A DNA stretch of 64,000 nt, taken from the NCBI GenBank assembly GCA_013398955.1, contig VWPU01014898.1, positions 149,178 through 213,177 on the forward strand. Direction: 5' to 3'. Numbering within the stretch: the first letter of the stretch is position 1; every line of letters starts with the position of its first letter. The DNA is from Callaeas wilsoni. Lineage: Eukaryota; Chordata; Aves; Passeriformes; Callaeidae. A model generated the notes under the pieces. It was given only the letters and a program-made list of their open reading frames with translations. It ran no database searches and was not told the origin of the DNA. Below are positions 11,001-25,146 of the stretch, in pieces. The translations under genes and the position numbers were made by a program.

Positions 11001-14000
11001 AATGGAGCATTTTATATCTGTAAAAGAGCAAGTTGTTTTAGTCTGCAAAGGCCTATGTCATCCTGAAGGACTTTCACTGTGGTATGCTAGGTGACACAAC
11101 TTGGAAAATAGTTTTTGAACACGTATTCTTAGCAGGACAAATGCAGGCACCCATTCCTTAGCCTCTCAAATTAAAAGCCTCTCCGTGGGTAATCTCTGTG
11201 TGCCAGCAGTCCTTTGTTGAGTGACAGTCTGAATATGGGCTAGAGGCTGCATGTGCATCTTTGATCTCCAGGCTGTGGTGTGGAATCAGTTTGAACCTTT
11301 AGGTGTTTTAGTTTAAAAGTGCCGATAATATCCTGTGCCTTTGAGAGTGGGCCTGAAAGGCATGAAGGCATAATACTGGGCAGTTACTGTTCTGTAGGGG
11401 GAATACATCAATGTCAAATTCTTCCAGATTAATCTTATCCCCATTCTCTGTCAATGTGTATTCAAGGCAATTAAACAGAATGAAGAAGAATCATTGATAG
11501 TATCTCTTAATATCTTGCAAAAGACAAGTTATGGTTTTTAACTCTGTACACCGAAGCATTCCTGCTAGTATCCAGTTAGTGTAAAACAGAGGAGACAATT
11601 AGCTGTTCAGTCTTTCTCTTCTATTTCAGTATATCCATCAACTGTTATCTCCATGTGAATTTCTTACAGTGGCAGAAGCCACTATAGATTATATAGATTG
11701 CTGTTTCTCCTGTTTTTCATTGTCGTCTCTCACTTTTCCTAATTGTTATATTAACATGAACATTTAATCAGTATGAGGATTTTGACCACGCTGATCATCT
11801 CAATCTGTGGAACGCCTTCTCAATTTTTGAAGATTTGTCTTTTTCTTCCATTGTGCCATTCATGTTCTCTTACAGCCTGCTTCATTTACAATTTCATTTA
11901 ACTCTGAAAATAAGCTTCTGCCAGAAACAAAGTATAAATGTTTGTGCTTCCTCAGAATATCCTCTGTTTCTACATATTTTATGTAATCTAGTCATAACTG
12001 CTGGCTTCTGGGCAAGCAACTCCTTCAGGCAATACAGTGATTAGATGGTAATGACATTCAAAACTGAGGAACCTTATTTTGAATTCAGCATCTCATGTTG
12101 GAAAGTTTTCTAACAAAATTATAGGTACCCTAATCATGATGTATTACTGCTCACTCTTGGGCATATTAATATAGGATGAGTTCCTGTGTTAGAAAGGGAT
12201 GTTGGAAAGGGAAAATTCCTGGTTCTCCAGCTCATGTGATTAGATATTAAAGAGCCTACCCTGAGATTTGTTTTATTGTCCCAGAGATCCATAGGTATTC
12301 AAGATCTCATCTCTGAATTACTGAAAAGGCTGCTGGTGTTCAAGAAAATCAGTGATGTTTCTAACTTTTGGTTTCCTTCTGAAACAAGGCTGACGTGTTT
12401 GCACCGTCAGTCTCTCCTAGTAATTTCTGACCACTGGCCAATCACAACCCAGTTTTAACAAGAGATTTCCCAAAGATTGTTAGCTTCTATACATTTCTGT
12501 GAAAATGAGCTTCTGTGGACAGGAATCCATACGAATGAAGAAGAGGCTGCAACATGAGCACAGAGAACTTAGGGCCAGCTGTGCCATGTGGTCCTCCATG
12601 TCCAGCTGCTGTTTATGGAAAGGGGATAGACTGCATCGAGAAGATTGTTAAAAAAACAGCAGAAAAAAAATTGAGAAAACACAGAGGAAGGGTGAAACCC
12701 AGAAGGGTATGAAGTAGGAGCTATGAGTTTGTGTATTTGTAGAAACCTAGGACATGTGTATCTCTAAGAAACCAGGCTTTGTTAGGTGTCTGTTACTCGT
12801 CAAAATTCTTGTTAACACAGAATTTCACAGCTATATTTAGGTTAAAATGATGTGGTTTAACACGGAAGTACTGCAAGTCACCACAGAGATTTCTATACTG
12901 GCCACCGAATCAAATTTCTTCTTGTTAATATCTGAATTTTCTAAATCTTTATACATGTTACCTGGAGCTCCACTATGGACACATAAACATTTGATAAAAG
13001 AATGTAGTGTTTTCTTTTTTGTTTTTAGCTTTCTTCATCATATTTATTCCGGTACAGTGAGTTTGTGCTACTTTTGCCTTCACTGCAAAATTTCTATGTA
13101 TTATTAGTTTGAGTAATGAAAAGGGCATTTAAACTAGTCTCTGGCTAAGAAGATTAGCTACTTCTATCTTTGTGATGCAGGCAGTCCCTCTTGAAGAGGC
13201 CTTTTTCCCACTGGAGTATGACACGGTGCAACAACAAACTAGAATCTTTGCCTTTTTGGCCCATAATTCACTATTGTAATCTTCTTTCTTCTTCTTCTTT
13301 TTCCTTTGCTTTTCTATTTTTTTTCTCCTGGGATTGGAGGGATTTTATAGATTTTCTGTATTTGTGTTGTGCTTTTAATAGACAAAGTGCATGAGGGAAA
13401 GACACCACTTGAGGTCTTATTATATAAGGTACGAACCTGAGGACGTTCCGGTCCTGCTTTCAGGAGTTAGCTGAGCACATAAGGAAGTTTTCTCCCTTCA
13501 CTGTAGGAATGCCCCGGAGCTCCTGAACAGGAAGAAAACACAGTAGGTCTGACCTTCAGGCAGAATTTCATGTGAAGTTTCTCCTCATTTGAGAGAAGCT
13601 CTGGTGAACTTGGAGGGAGACAGACCTTTTAGTTCTGCAAATCCTCCCCCTGATACAAGCTGCCAGCAGGAGCCCTGCCATTATTGATGAACCCCCCTGA
13701 TGATTTGCAGTTGCTGCTGGAGAAGAAGATGCATGGGGAGTTGAAACAGATCATCAGTGCCATACCTGCTAATTAGACTGTGGGTCTCAGTGTGTGGACG
13801 GATGCATAGGTGCACAAGGTAGAGCAGACTTGGAAGTAGTTGTATGTTCACCTTTCAGCTTAGAGAAATGGATGTGGCAGTGCAGCCGGCAAGACTGGTC
13901 TAGGGCAGAAGAATTACTTTGGTGACAAAAGTTCTTTCACAGGGATGCTGATTCCCAGTGCATTATTGCAGTTGTACCCTGAGGGAGATATTTGCATCAC

Positions 14001-17000
14001 TTTGCTGTTAAGAGTAGAAACTTGGTCCACCAAATTTAAATTGAAAATTTCAGAAAATTTCCAGGCTGAGATATGGCAAGGAGTGCGCATCCTAAATTTC
14101 AAATGCACTGCAAGATATAGTAGGACCTTCTTTTCTCTTCTTTTCACCTTCTGCCTCAATGTATGACATTGATTTCTGTGGCTTAACCTGTCTTTCCATC
14201 AATTTGAAATTGGCTTCTATCCTGTGTTCACTTTTATTTAAATATGTTTAGCTGTTCTTTTTCATCTTGTTTGTCCTGCAGAAAACATCAAAACTACAAT
14301 ATAGAGTCTAGGTTTTGCCTTTGATCTAATGTCTGAGGGTTTTTTAAATGTAGTTCACTACATAAAGTGTGAATGAAGGTATTTTAATACAGCCCTAGAG
14401 TTAGGTCAAAGCAGATCAATGCTGAGCCTGTATATTTATTCTAACATAATTTGAATGCTCTGGCAGAGAAAAAAACCCCACATTTTTTATTATTTTTCTT
14501 CTACTTAGCCGTTTGCACATATTCATTCAATCACTTTTGTTTAGTGTTGGATCAATAATATGAAATGAATGAGTGATGGTCTAGGGAACAGACGCACACT
14601 GAAAAGGCAAGGGTGTCACTTTGCATGCAGTATAATTTATGCTTAGGAAAACATTTAATTCTGAACAAATCAGATACTCCCTCTCTCTGAATCTGAATGG
14701 TCTCTTGAACAAAACTAAAATATATTAAAAATATTCTAAACACACAATGTAATACATAAGCATTGATGGTTTTTGTTCAAATACAAAACCTTGTGTTTTA
14801 ATGATAAGTCACATTATTGGTAGTGTTTAAAAAGTCCAGGTTAATTTATTATTAGAATAAGTAATGGCTGTGTATTTTGATATTTGGGGATTTGTTTTTT
14901 CCTCCATGTAATTTTTTATTGTCTCACTGCTGTATTTCTGAATTTTTTTCAGTTGGTTTTTTTTTTCCCCCCGATTGTTCATTTCTATACAACAGTCTTG
15001 AAGTCTTTTCTCATGTGGCTTTTGTGGCCCCTCAGCTACGACAGACTTGCCAGGTAGAATCTTACCAAATGTTTCAGTATTGCACCTTGCAGCTACTGCA
15101 GAGCTTCCTTCCCTGCTACAAAGGTATCCCTTAGTGATCCCTCAGGCTGCTATTTGCTGCTGCCTTTTCTGAAGGGGTTTTAGGAGGCGAGGTACAGGGA
15201 CAACTTTGGTTCCCATCTCTTCCTTCTTTCCTCTTCCCTGTCCTGATATGATAGGCAGACTTAAGGTTTGCTTCTTTGTAAAACCACTTGTACTTCAGCA
15301 TCTTCGTTACGCTGAATGAGGATGACTGTGATATACACAAATTTCTTTTTCATATTTGAGATGATTTTTATGTCACATTTTCTAGGACTTTGTCAGATGT
15401 CTGTTTGTTTTTTTTTTTTAATGGTCTAACCCACTGGACAAAAGTTCTGCTAAGTTTTGTTTTAGCATTGTGTTTTCACTTGACTATCTCTGGGAAATGT
15501 CATACAATTTGTGGGGATATAGCTGTCTGACACTAACGCCCCATTAATGATAATATTTATTTATTCACAGTTACCCCAGTCCAAAGAATCACATTTTGAT
15601 TCGTTAATCCAATTGGTTTCATTACTCTGTGACCCAAAAATTTGTCTAGACTCTCACATTGCTTAGTGGGAGCATTTTTATAATTTCTCAGCAATTATAG
15701 CACTGAATTTTGAGCTGTCTCTTGCATTTTCCCCTATGCCTGACTCTACGAATCTTCTTTCTCTCTCATTGAAAGCTGTCTCAGGGAGATCAGATGCTAA
15801 TTATCTGTCCATCTGTATATGGTTTTTCTGCTTTAAAGGTTATATTGATTTAAACGTATCTTATTTTACTGAAAATCATTTTATCACTTTTTGGTTGATT
15901 TTTGGCAATCACTATTAATTTGTTCCAAAAAGTTCAGACTATAATGTTGTATTTCTCTGACTATTGCAATATTTCAAATATTCTAGAAAATGGGTTTCAA
16001 GCTTCTTCTACCACCAAATCCCCAAATGTGGTTCTTCTGATTATTTTCACTACATCTAAGATTTCTGCATAGCTGGAATTGGTTATTTCGGTGTGCTGCT
16101 TGTCAGAGTGACTGCTGTGATCTGTTTCTTAAACAAGTAGCACTGAGTGTGCTCTACAAAACCAGCTTGCTGGCCTGTTTCTCAACAGCCTGCTTGGGAA
16201 GCCCTGGGGTTGTTTTCTCTCCAGTCCCTTTGACCAGCCTGGCTTAAGTGGCCTTATGTGGAGTGGCACTCTCTGCTATAGCTGTTGTTGTCCTTGGAAA
16301 CACACAAACCTGTCCACAGTAAAAAGGCAAATACAACAACAACAACAAACTAACAACTAACAAATACAGCTTGACAACTAAGTCAAGGCCAAATTGATAT
16401 GATAAATTTTGTTGCTTCATACTATAGCTCCCACAGAGTTAAATTCACTTCTTCATTTCATTCTCTCTCATTTGAATGTTTTTCTTCATGTCACTGTTCT
16501 ATTACAAAACAAGGAAAGCATTTTTATGTGGTAAATTAACCTGCTTTCCCCTGAATGCTGTTTGGCAGCAGTTACTTAATTATTTTGAGGAATAGCCTAA
16601 TTCATACAAATTTGGCATCAACGGCTCCTGGGCATAAATTGAAGAACAAACTAATGCACCAAGAACTTGGAAAAAAAAATCGTCATGAAATTTTGAAATT
16701 TAAATAAAATATTTATTGACCTTTAAAAACAGAAAAAGTTTAATTGTGCTCCATTAAAGAAGTAATTCAATGGCGATATGTTTATAGAAAAGCAAATGCT
16801 AACGTACAAATGCTCACATAATAGAAGCTGTTCTAAGGGCATGATTCTCAAATTCACTGTGGGGTTCTTTGTATATGATTCACCTAGGATTGAAACCTAT
16901 GTGGATGGCATCTGTTTTAATTTTTGGTCTTCTCAGTACTCAGTGCACCTAGAACAGTTCCTGGACACTTGCAGATCTTGCTACATGCTTTCTCCAGGCG

Positions 17001-18213
17001 TCAGTTAAGTTTTGAAACAACAGGAGAAAAATTAGACCAGTTGAACAAGTGATAGTTATGTTTTAATTAAACATGAAGTGATTTGGAAACACATTTATTT
17101 CCTTTAGTCATTGTTATCACACATAGAAAAACCAGAATCTCAGTGTCATAGACAATAGAAATGATCAGCATAGCTTAAGAAGCTCCAGACTCTGTTGGAA
17201 AAAGCTCTAATAATTGCATACGAAATTGTGATTGAAACAATTTGGAGTTGGAATAAGAAGCTTTGTTTGGCCCTAGGATTACACTGGAAAGAGGAACATA
17301 TTGCACTACTCTTAAGCACTGACTTGTGCTGTCATTTCCCTTTCCTTCTTGTCACATTTAAAACTTAGAGCTATAGGTAGCTTAAGTAACTGAGTCTAAA
17401 CTTATTTTTATACTGGAAAATAGTTCCACAGTTGCACATTTTCAGTCTTTCAGGATCTCTTCTTGGCTCTCTGTGTTTTAATTCCTAACTGTAGCTGCAA
17501 ATCCAGATTTACTTTGATTTCTTGTTTTGCCTTGATTTCATTCATTTTTAGGAGATGAGTTACTTGAAATTTCTGAACTCTGTGTTAAGCTATAACACCT
17601 TCTGCTCCTATTTCTCGAAGTAAAGGAAGGAGTTTCTCCAGCGAAGGGTAGTCCCCATCTTCCCTTATCTTGCAGAAGTCCATTAGACTTTGTTATCCAG
17701 TAGAAAGCCTGTCACAATCTGATTAATAAACTACAGCAGGATTGGCAACATAACCACTATGAGCTTTGTTTGTGTTATGATGCAACACTAAGCTAGGAAA
17801 ATTCTATAATTATTTATAATTAAGCTACTGTGAGGGCACAGTGTGTATCAGGATGTGGATACATTATGTCAGTTTGCTTTCTGAAAGTAAAAAGATTAGT
17901 GGCACAGCTTCTGGAAGGTTTGTTTAAGTCCTTCAGTATTCAGACAAGGGGATAAGTATGCATGTGATTGGGGAGTGACAGGTCTCCAGCAGTCTAAAAC
18001 ATTGCATGAAGTGCTTGGGAGCTACAATTTTGTATTCATTTTAAGCACTGTCTTCCTGACATAAATCAAGAGTTAATTTGCTCTATTAAAAAAAAAGCAA
18101 GAAAGTTCTTCATCATAGCCCTTGAGAAAAGCTTCTAGAAGAGTGATGACAGTCTCAATCTGAAATAGTGTACAATTGCCAATCAAAAGCTGGATGATTT
18201 TCTGCGTTTTTCC
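8077..18213. other. Repeat-poor intronic stretch
   Basis: I see no gene, RNA gene or interspersed repeat in these 10 kb. There is a short (CAA)n run at 16333-16349 and a pyrimidine-rich tract near 13278-13328. A slightly GC-richer block at about 13430-13870 has no open frame or repeat signature I recognise. Open frames up to 116 codons (for example 10273-10623 on the minus strand) show no family resemblance, biased composition or splice structure and are taken as chance. Confidence 0.6.
16333..16349. repeat. (CAA)n microsatellite
   Basis: Five ACA/CAA units in a row, followed by degenerate ACTAACAA copies to about 16365. It has no relation to a visible LINE tail. Confidence 0.85.
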
Positions 18214-18660
18214 AGTGGAAGGCATGAAGATGGTCAGGGGTCTGGACCATTTTTTCCTGTGATGACAGGCTGAGAGAGGTGGAGTTGTTCAGCCTGGAGA
18301 AGAGATGGCTCCAGAGTCTCGTAACAGCCTTCCAGTACCTAAAGGGAAGTTACAGGAAAGCTGGAGAGGGACTTTTTAGAGGATGAAGGTGAGATAGGAC
18401 AAGGGGTAACAGCTTTAGACCGAAAGAGGGTAGGTTTAGGTTGATTATTAGGAATAAATTCTTTACTGTGAAGGTGGTGAGACACTCGAGCATGTTGCCC
18501 AGAGAAGCTATGGATGCCTCATCCCTGGAAGTGTTCAAGGCCAGGTTGGAGGGGGACTCTGAACAAACTGGTCTAGTAGAAGGTGTCCCTGCCCATTAAA
18601 AATGGTTTGGAACCAGGTGATCCTTAAGGTCCGTTCCAAACTAAACCATTCTGTGATTCC
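18214..18660 (+). repeat. CR1 LINE, 3' fragment, plus strand
   Basis: About 450 bases follow the CR1 3' region in order. They begin GAAGATGGTCAGGGGTCTGG, pass GGCTGAGAGAGGTGGAGTTG and CAGCCTGGAGAAGAGATGGC, then CTTTACTGTGAAGGTGGTGA, CATCCCTGGAAGTGTTCAAG, and end AAACCATTCTGTGATTC. Upstream reverse-transcriptase sequence is absent, as expected for a 5'-truncated insertion. Frames are broken, so nothing is encoded. Confidence 0.95.
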
Positions 18661-21600
18661 AAACAAACTCACCAATTGGATCCATTAATCTGTTTGGGAG
18701 TATCTGTAGCTGCAAGGACACTTCTGGGAAAGGGGTATACACATGCACCCTTGCTAATAATGGGGCTTTTTGCTATAAAGACATACTTCTGCTAAAGAGA
18801 TTATTTTACTCATGTCTCATTAAATTTAAACAATCAGTCCAAAAATTCATTTGGTAAGCAAATTTTAGCTGCTTCATTGTTCGAGGCTCAGAATGCTACT
18901 GAGAAAAGCAGAGTAACTGAGTAAGCAATAGAGATGGTCAGCATTACGTTTCACTCTTATTAACAATATGAAAATTAAGTAATGAAGTTGTGTACCTACC
19001 TGTATATGTATGCATACACACACATATATCTATTTTAAATTATCTAAAGCTGTCCTCAGTCTCTTTTATGGCTCAGTCTATTGCTGGTGGGGCACTGGCA
19101 TGTTTCAAATAAATGTAGTTGCATTCTCTTACATTGCATCAGGATTCATTCTCATTTAGAATTGTGGTTGACATGTAAGGAGGTGCTACATAAGCAGCCT
19201 GCTTTGAAATTGTCTTCCTGTGACTTTCTGCTCTCCAGTTCTTTTGCCCGTTACCTGTTTTGTTTTATTCTGCTTGCTTGTGAGAAGTTAAAAAGAAATC
19301 TGATTTGCAAATCTGAAAGTGAAGGAACGGCCAGAACAAAGAGTTTACTTTTATAGAAAAATCCTGTATGTTATTTGTGGATCTTGATGCAGGAATCCAG
19401 AATTACAGATTAGGGATTGTAATCAGACCAGCCTGGAAGAAATTTGGCTATAGAGACAGAAGTTTAAGAAGTAACTTTTACCTAGCAAATTTCATTCTGT
19501 CTCTTCAAATTTTCATGTCTTAGCTTTTAACATTTGGTAATGTTGCAGTTGCCAAATCTGCTAAGGTTTAATGACATTAATATGAATGTTGATTATGAGT
19601 TCTTTGAGTTGTCATTGTGAAAACTCTTGTGACCAATGTGATTTTGTCCTTCCTTTTGGAAGTCTGTGTGACAATGTGATAAAACCCTATCTTTATGCTG
19701 ATTTTAGTTTGGGAGGAAGTGAGAAAATACAGACAATGGTTTCTTTTCTTTTTCCTTTGTTAGAGCAAAGGGCAGAATGATGCAACTATGAGGCCTCGAG
19801 TTTCTCTGCCTGACTACTCACCTTTATTGATTGAGACCTCAAGCTACAGTTTATGCAACCATAATAATCATACAGTCCTCTTATACATAGATTGTACTCA
19901 AGGTGGCAGGAGGTATATCTTCAATGATAACACAAATCTTCCCACATAACAAGTGTGCTTGCACTGGTTTGACTTGTCTCCTCTTCACTGTCTGATTGTT
20001 AGATCACAATAAGAGATCTAGAATTCTGTAACTTAATGTTGCTTTAAGAAAAGGTATGTAGGTAAGGTGCTGGGTTTTTTTTAAATTAAAACATTGATAC
20101 AGAAGACAACAAAACTGAGTAATAATCTTTGTACAAATAATTCTTTGCTTTGCTCTTTCTGTTAGCCTTGTTCTTAATTTTTCTATTTCCCATTGCCACA
20201 AGCAGTGCTAGGAGGGCTTAAAGGCAGCACTTTGCCAATTAGTCATGGCTTGCACACTGCTCGTTTGAACAGCAGGCGTTTATTTTTATGTCCAGAATCC
20301 ACATTTATTAATGCAGATGAACCAACAGAGGGTAGTCTCGTAGTTATTTCAATGTTCTAACTGGTTATATGAACAAGGAAAATGAAACCTTAAATGTTGT
20401 TGCCCAATATTCTACTGTTTTACAGGCAGATTATTATAGTATTATAATCGCCTTGGAAAGACAGCTTGTGCCTCCAGCCACAAATGAATTCACACAGAAT
20501 ATGACATTCTCAGCATAGTTGTAAAGGGAAGAGGTTGTTGGGCAGTAAATCTTAGAATTAATGTTTACTGAGAATAAGCGATTGAGAGTGCTACTTTGGA
20601 AGTCTTAGCTGCCTGTCCAGAGACTCCATAAATCCTACCTGAATGTTTTCCCCAAAAGCTCAATTTATAAGAGGTATGCTTTCAGAAAGCAAGGGTAATA
20701 TTATTGCCTCAGCTCCCTAGAGGAATAATGAAATGTGCATCACCTGAATTTTATAGAGCTTCAGACTTGTCCATGTATGAAATGAGTTTTGGTAACCCCA
20801 CTATATGAGGACACCTCGAGGCCCAGTATCTCATAAACTTACCATCAGACTTTGCCCTTGATCCTACCCTGCTCCAGAGTATAAATGTCTCTCGTTCTCC
20901 ATCTCTTCTTGGTAGTCAACCACCTGCATGCCATTCTGGGTTCTGTCAGGAGGGGTCCCATCCCAAGTGATATGGCTTGTGAGTTTGCCAGGAGTTTTGA
21001 CTGCAATTTCTACAGTTATTATAAAAAAAAATTTTAAAAAAAATCAGAAAATCAGAAGAGAGATCAAAACAAATGTTGTTTTTCTGAATTATCATCAAGA
21101 TTATTGTGGCCAATGCTATAATTTCTGGTTTTGTACCTCCTTTCCTTTTGGCCTTTGAGGAAGGCAATTCTGTATTGCCACAGAACATCAAAGGTGCAGT
21201 GAACTATCTCAGATGGTCATGGCTCAGTGCTTACACTTGTGAAATTAATTTCTAGGGATTGGAAGTGGTACTGTCTCAGCTTGTTCTTTGGTGATACAAA
21301 GACAAACTCTATGTGAGTACCTGGATCACTGAAGTGAATGGATGGATTTCCACTTATCTTTGGGTGCGCTAAGCAATATTTATATGGAATAATATGCATA
21401 CCCACCTTTCAAATTTACCTGAAAATGGAAGAGTGTAAAAGAATGAAGTGTACACATTTTCAGAGCATCATTTGGTCCCAAGAGCATGGAGTTATGAAAC
21501 CTGCTGCTTGAGCCCTGCAGAGGGTGGGATTTCCGACACACTCCTTGAGTTGGAATGGCTCATTGCTCTAGCTCTAAGCACCCCCATGCCTAGCACGCCT

Positions 21601-22559
21601 GATGCATTTGAATCACATCCTGAGGCACTTAACTCTCCCTGTGTGCTGTACAAGGGCCATAAGAGCCTAACTTCATATTCTATTACTCTGAAAAAGCACT
21701 GATGTTCTCAGAGTATGTGTTTGCCAGGTATTTCTGAAGCCATGTCTGTCTTTCATCATACTGCAACTGCTCACTTTGTTGAATCACCATAGAAAACTGC
21801 AGTTCTAATTTTAACATTACAGTTTACTTCTGTGGAAGTGGCTGTAATGAACAAAATGAAAAGTTATTAACCAAATCCTTTTTCCTGCTCTGCAGTCTAG
21901 TTGTCATCTGGAGAAATCTCTTCAGAGTTGTAATAACAACTTTATGGGCTCAGTAGAGAGGAAGTTGTATGCCTCTATTGAGGTTTTAAGCCGGTAAAAG
22001 AAGAAGACATTGAAGACCAAAACACCAACTGAAAATAAAAAAAATCACCTTCATGGAGATTTTGCCTGATTTTAGGAATGCCTAAATATGTAAGGTAGTT
22101 CCCTTTTTTTCTCAGATGACTCTAGGCTCTGGATAGGTAAGAATTTGCTTTTGTGCATTTTATTTAGCCTCGCTGTAGTCAATGCAAGTTATTGTAACTT
22201 AATTGCAGACATAGGCCTTAACACAATGCTCTTGTGTTGTCTTTTAAGATGTTTCCAGCAGATAAGATAGTAAAGAGGTTGCTGGTGTTTTACTGCTAAA
22301 ATAAAACAGCCAGAACATTTGCCCAGAAATTTGAAGGTTTACAGTTCTCTCCTAAGACAGTCAAAATCACCTCAGAGTGCCATAACTAGTAGGCTATGGA
22401 GTCACTGTCCCTCACATGTTCTGTTTTTCTGGTCACACAAACCCTTTCAGTGTTTTGCTGTGCAGTGAGGCACCACTGACACGAGGTAGGAGAAGGTGTG
22501 TTTGGCACTCTGAACTTAGGGTGATGGTAAAAACAGTCTCAGTGCATCAACCTGAGGAT
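18661..22559. other. Intronic stretch without recognisable features
   Basis: AT-rich sequence with no gene or repeat family that I recognise. A mixed TATG/CACA run at about 19004-19028 is the only simple-sequence feature. Open frames at 19081-19356 (+) and 21448-21702 (+) have no family resemblance and are regarded as chance. Confidence 0.55.
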
Positions 22560-22689
22560 GACTTGGACAAGGTTCTCAGACATGGCATGAGATGGTGCTC
22601 TCTTGGGGATGGTGCTGTGCAGGGCCAAGAGTAGGACTCGATGATCCTTGTGGGTCCCTTCCAGCTCAGCTTATTCTGTGGTTCTGTGG
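22560..22689 (+). repeat. CR1 LINE 3' end, plus strand
   Basis: The segment GGACTCGATGATCCTTGTGG then GTCCCTTCCAGCTC and TTATTCTGTGGTTCTGTGG is the conserved 3' terminus of a CR1 subfamily, with two ATTCTRTG-like octamers at the very end. The 5' boundary is uncertain; sequence resembling the family may begin anywhere between 22470 and 22600. Confidence 0.85.
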
Positions 22690-24450
22690 TCTATGTTTCC
22701 TTCCTTCTGGACAAGACTTACACTGACTCTAAGAGTGCTCCTACGATCTCGCAGCCAATGTGCCTAGATAAAAATAATGAACTATAGCCAGCTGCTGTGG
22801 CAGGACAAGTATCAGTGCTCTTCTTCAGCCTGTGATCTGGGTGGGTGTAGGCATCTGCTACTTTGAATGATGTGGCTGGTCTTTGCAGAGCAAGGGATTT
22901 GGCACTCACATTTACCCCAAGCATTCTAAATGTATGCCCTGCTTAGTGTATTGTTTTCTGCACCACCAGAGTTTCCAGTTCATGTTATAAGGAAGCTAAA
23001 CGTGCACAGAGTTCAAGGTGCTCTTCTGGGACCCAGGTCCCACAGGTAGAGTTCTGCAGTATTTATCCTGTAGGTACTGCAATAATTAATTTCACCTATA
23101 ACTGAGTTTGTACTCACTACACTACCTGAAGTTACCTTGTACAACATAAACATACAATGAGGACAGGAACAGAAAAATAGCTGGTTTATTGATGGTAGCT
23201 TAGGGGTCATTTTCAAACATTCTAGATATGTATAGAGGAACAATCCATTTCTGCTCCTGCTAAAAGAGTGTTTGACTGATTGTGTCCGCTTTCATTTTTA
23301 TGAAATTTAGAATGTGACATTTGGTATGTCTGAACTTACGTCCATGTAGAATACTGTCAGTTCTCTGGAGTCAGTTCAGGATAGGGCACTCAAGTTATCT
23401 GTCTTACAGGAACAAATGACTGGAATGGGTTTTTCAGATAATATGAGAAATCCTAAGTTTTTATTTAAACTGTTGGATAACTTTCAAAAAGTCCTTAAAG
23501 GGGAAGAATATTATACAATTTAGATATTGCTTACACTCAATTTTCAGAATTTCATAGCAAGTTCTTCCAGAACAGATCCCCAGAATCACTACAGTGGTTC
23601 TTCACCACCTCAACACACAGATCACATCTTCCTTCTTTTATCAAAAGCTGAGCCTAAGGGAATCAGGAGTCACAACATAATATATGAAAGTACTCTAGTG
23701 GTACCAAATTTTTTCTAAAGAGATCTTCTATCTCTTTTGATTTTGTACCCAATCTAGAAATACATGCTCTATATTTTTTTCAAAACACAGACATTAATAT
23801 AAATTAATTTAATTTTAATATTTTCTAAGCTTTCTTCAAGCAAATTGAAAGACTAAGTATTTTCATTTTGAAGATACTTGTCCATATATGGTGATTCCTA
23901 GATTCTACTTTAATTATGCCTAAATAATAAAGAACCTCCAGATTTTTTTTCTATGGCAGTATCTCTATTTCTATTTTGATCATAAAAAATATAAAATTCT
24001 GCACTATGAAAGTATGATAGAATATTAAGCTCAGAGCTAAAAAATTGAAGATTTCATTAGAATAGGCATAATTTGATTACATTGCTCAAAATTAAAATCT
24101 CATATCTGGCAGTATTTATAATTCTGTGTTTTTATTAGTTTATATAAATTTTTCTTGGATGAAGATGTAAATTCTTAATAATTTTCCACATAAACCAATT
24201 TTGAAATGTTCTTCTCTCAGGGAGACATATCTTATTACTGTTGGAGGTTACAAACCTTATACATTGATGTCTTATCTCTATTTGACCCTAAGTTTAATTT
24301 TTCTTTAGAAATATACTTGAATTACCCAGAGCCGTAAAAATGGAACATCTATTTGCAGTGCACAAATGAGATTTCATTTAGGTACGTTCTCTGGTTTTAG
24401 CATAAACGTGTTTCCTTGTCGGGGTGCTTTAACATTAGAGCAGAAAATCT

Positions 24451-24595
24451 TCTGAGTAGAAAGACAGGAAAGTTTTGTTTAATGTGAGAGTGCTCAAACA
24501 CTGAAAGAGGCTCCCCAGGGATGGTGTGGAGTCCCCATTCTTGGAGATACTTGGTACCCTCGGCCTCACTGCTTTGGGCAGACTGTAAGCAGGAG
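24451..24595 (+). repeat. CR1 LINE fragment, plus strand (first of two abutting copies)
   Basis: Text corresponding to the CR1 segment 'gagtg-tcaaacactggaa-aggct-cccaggga-gtggagtccccatcc-tggagat' is seen at 24485-24550. It lies about 50 bases upstream of a second copy that restarts further 5' in the consensus, so these are two insertions or a rearranged pair, not one element. Confidence 0.75.
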
Positions 24596-24601
24596 GCTGA
24601 G

Positions 24602-25119
24602 TCTGAGGGAGGTGATCCTTCCTCTCCTCTAGACACATCCAGAATGGTCTGTTGGTGTCCAGATTTGGGCTCCTTGGTACGAGAGAGACATGAGCATGTT
24701 GTTACGAATCTAATGGAGGCCCACAGAGATGGTTAATGGGTTGGGGTGACTGCCATATGAAGAGAGGCTGAGGAAGCTGGGACTGTTTAGCCAGGAGAGG
24801 AGAAGGTTTGGGAGAATCATGCCGATGTGTATAAATACCTGATGGCGGAAGTGAAGAAGGCAGAGCTGGACTTTTCTCAGTGGTGTCCAGTGACAGAACA
24901 GGAGGAAATGAGCGCAAACTGAAATGCAGGAAATTCCGTGTCATTGTAGGGGTGACCAAACCTAAAGAAATTGTAGAAAGTCCATTCCTGGATGTAGTAA
25001 TAAATGTGACTGGACAGGGCCTTGAGTGACATGCACAAGTAGACCTTGGTTTGAGCAGGGAGGTCAGACTAGACAAAGTCCCATGCTGCCTTCCTACCTC
25101 AGCTATTCTGTGATTTTGT
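24602..25119 (+). repeat. CR1 LINE, 3' fragment, plus strand (second copy)
   Basis: It starts with GAGGGAGGTGATCCTTCCTC, passes a deleted region to GTCCAGATTTGGGCTCC, then ATGAAGAGAGGCTGAGGAAG and TTTCTCAGTGGTGTCCAGTG, and ends CTATTCTGTGATTTTG. The elements appear in consensus order with several small deletions. The 124-codon frame on the opposite strand at 24702-25076 is an antisense reading of this LINE and not a gene. Confidence 0.9.
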
Positions 25120-25146
25120 AAATGTAACCGACAGTCTTTACTTTGA

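Noticed and set aside
23336..23440. Possible CR1 fragment (ATACTGTCAGTTCTCTGGAG).
   Set aside because: Only a single clause matches and the following text does not continue the consensus.
24702..25076. 124-codon minus-strand open frame rich in Ser and Pro.
   Set aside because: Antisense reading of the CR1 3' region; the same sort of frame appears wherever this LINE occurs.
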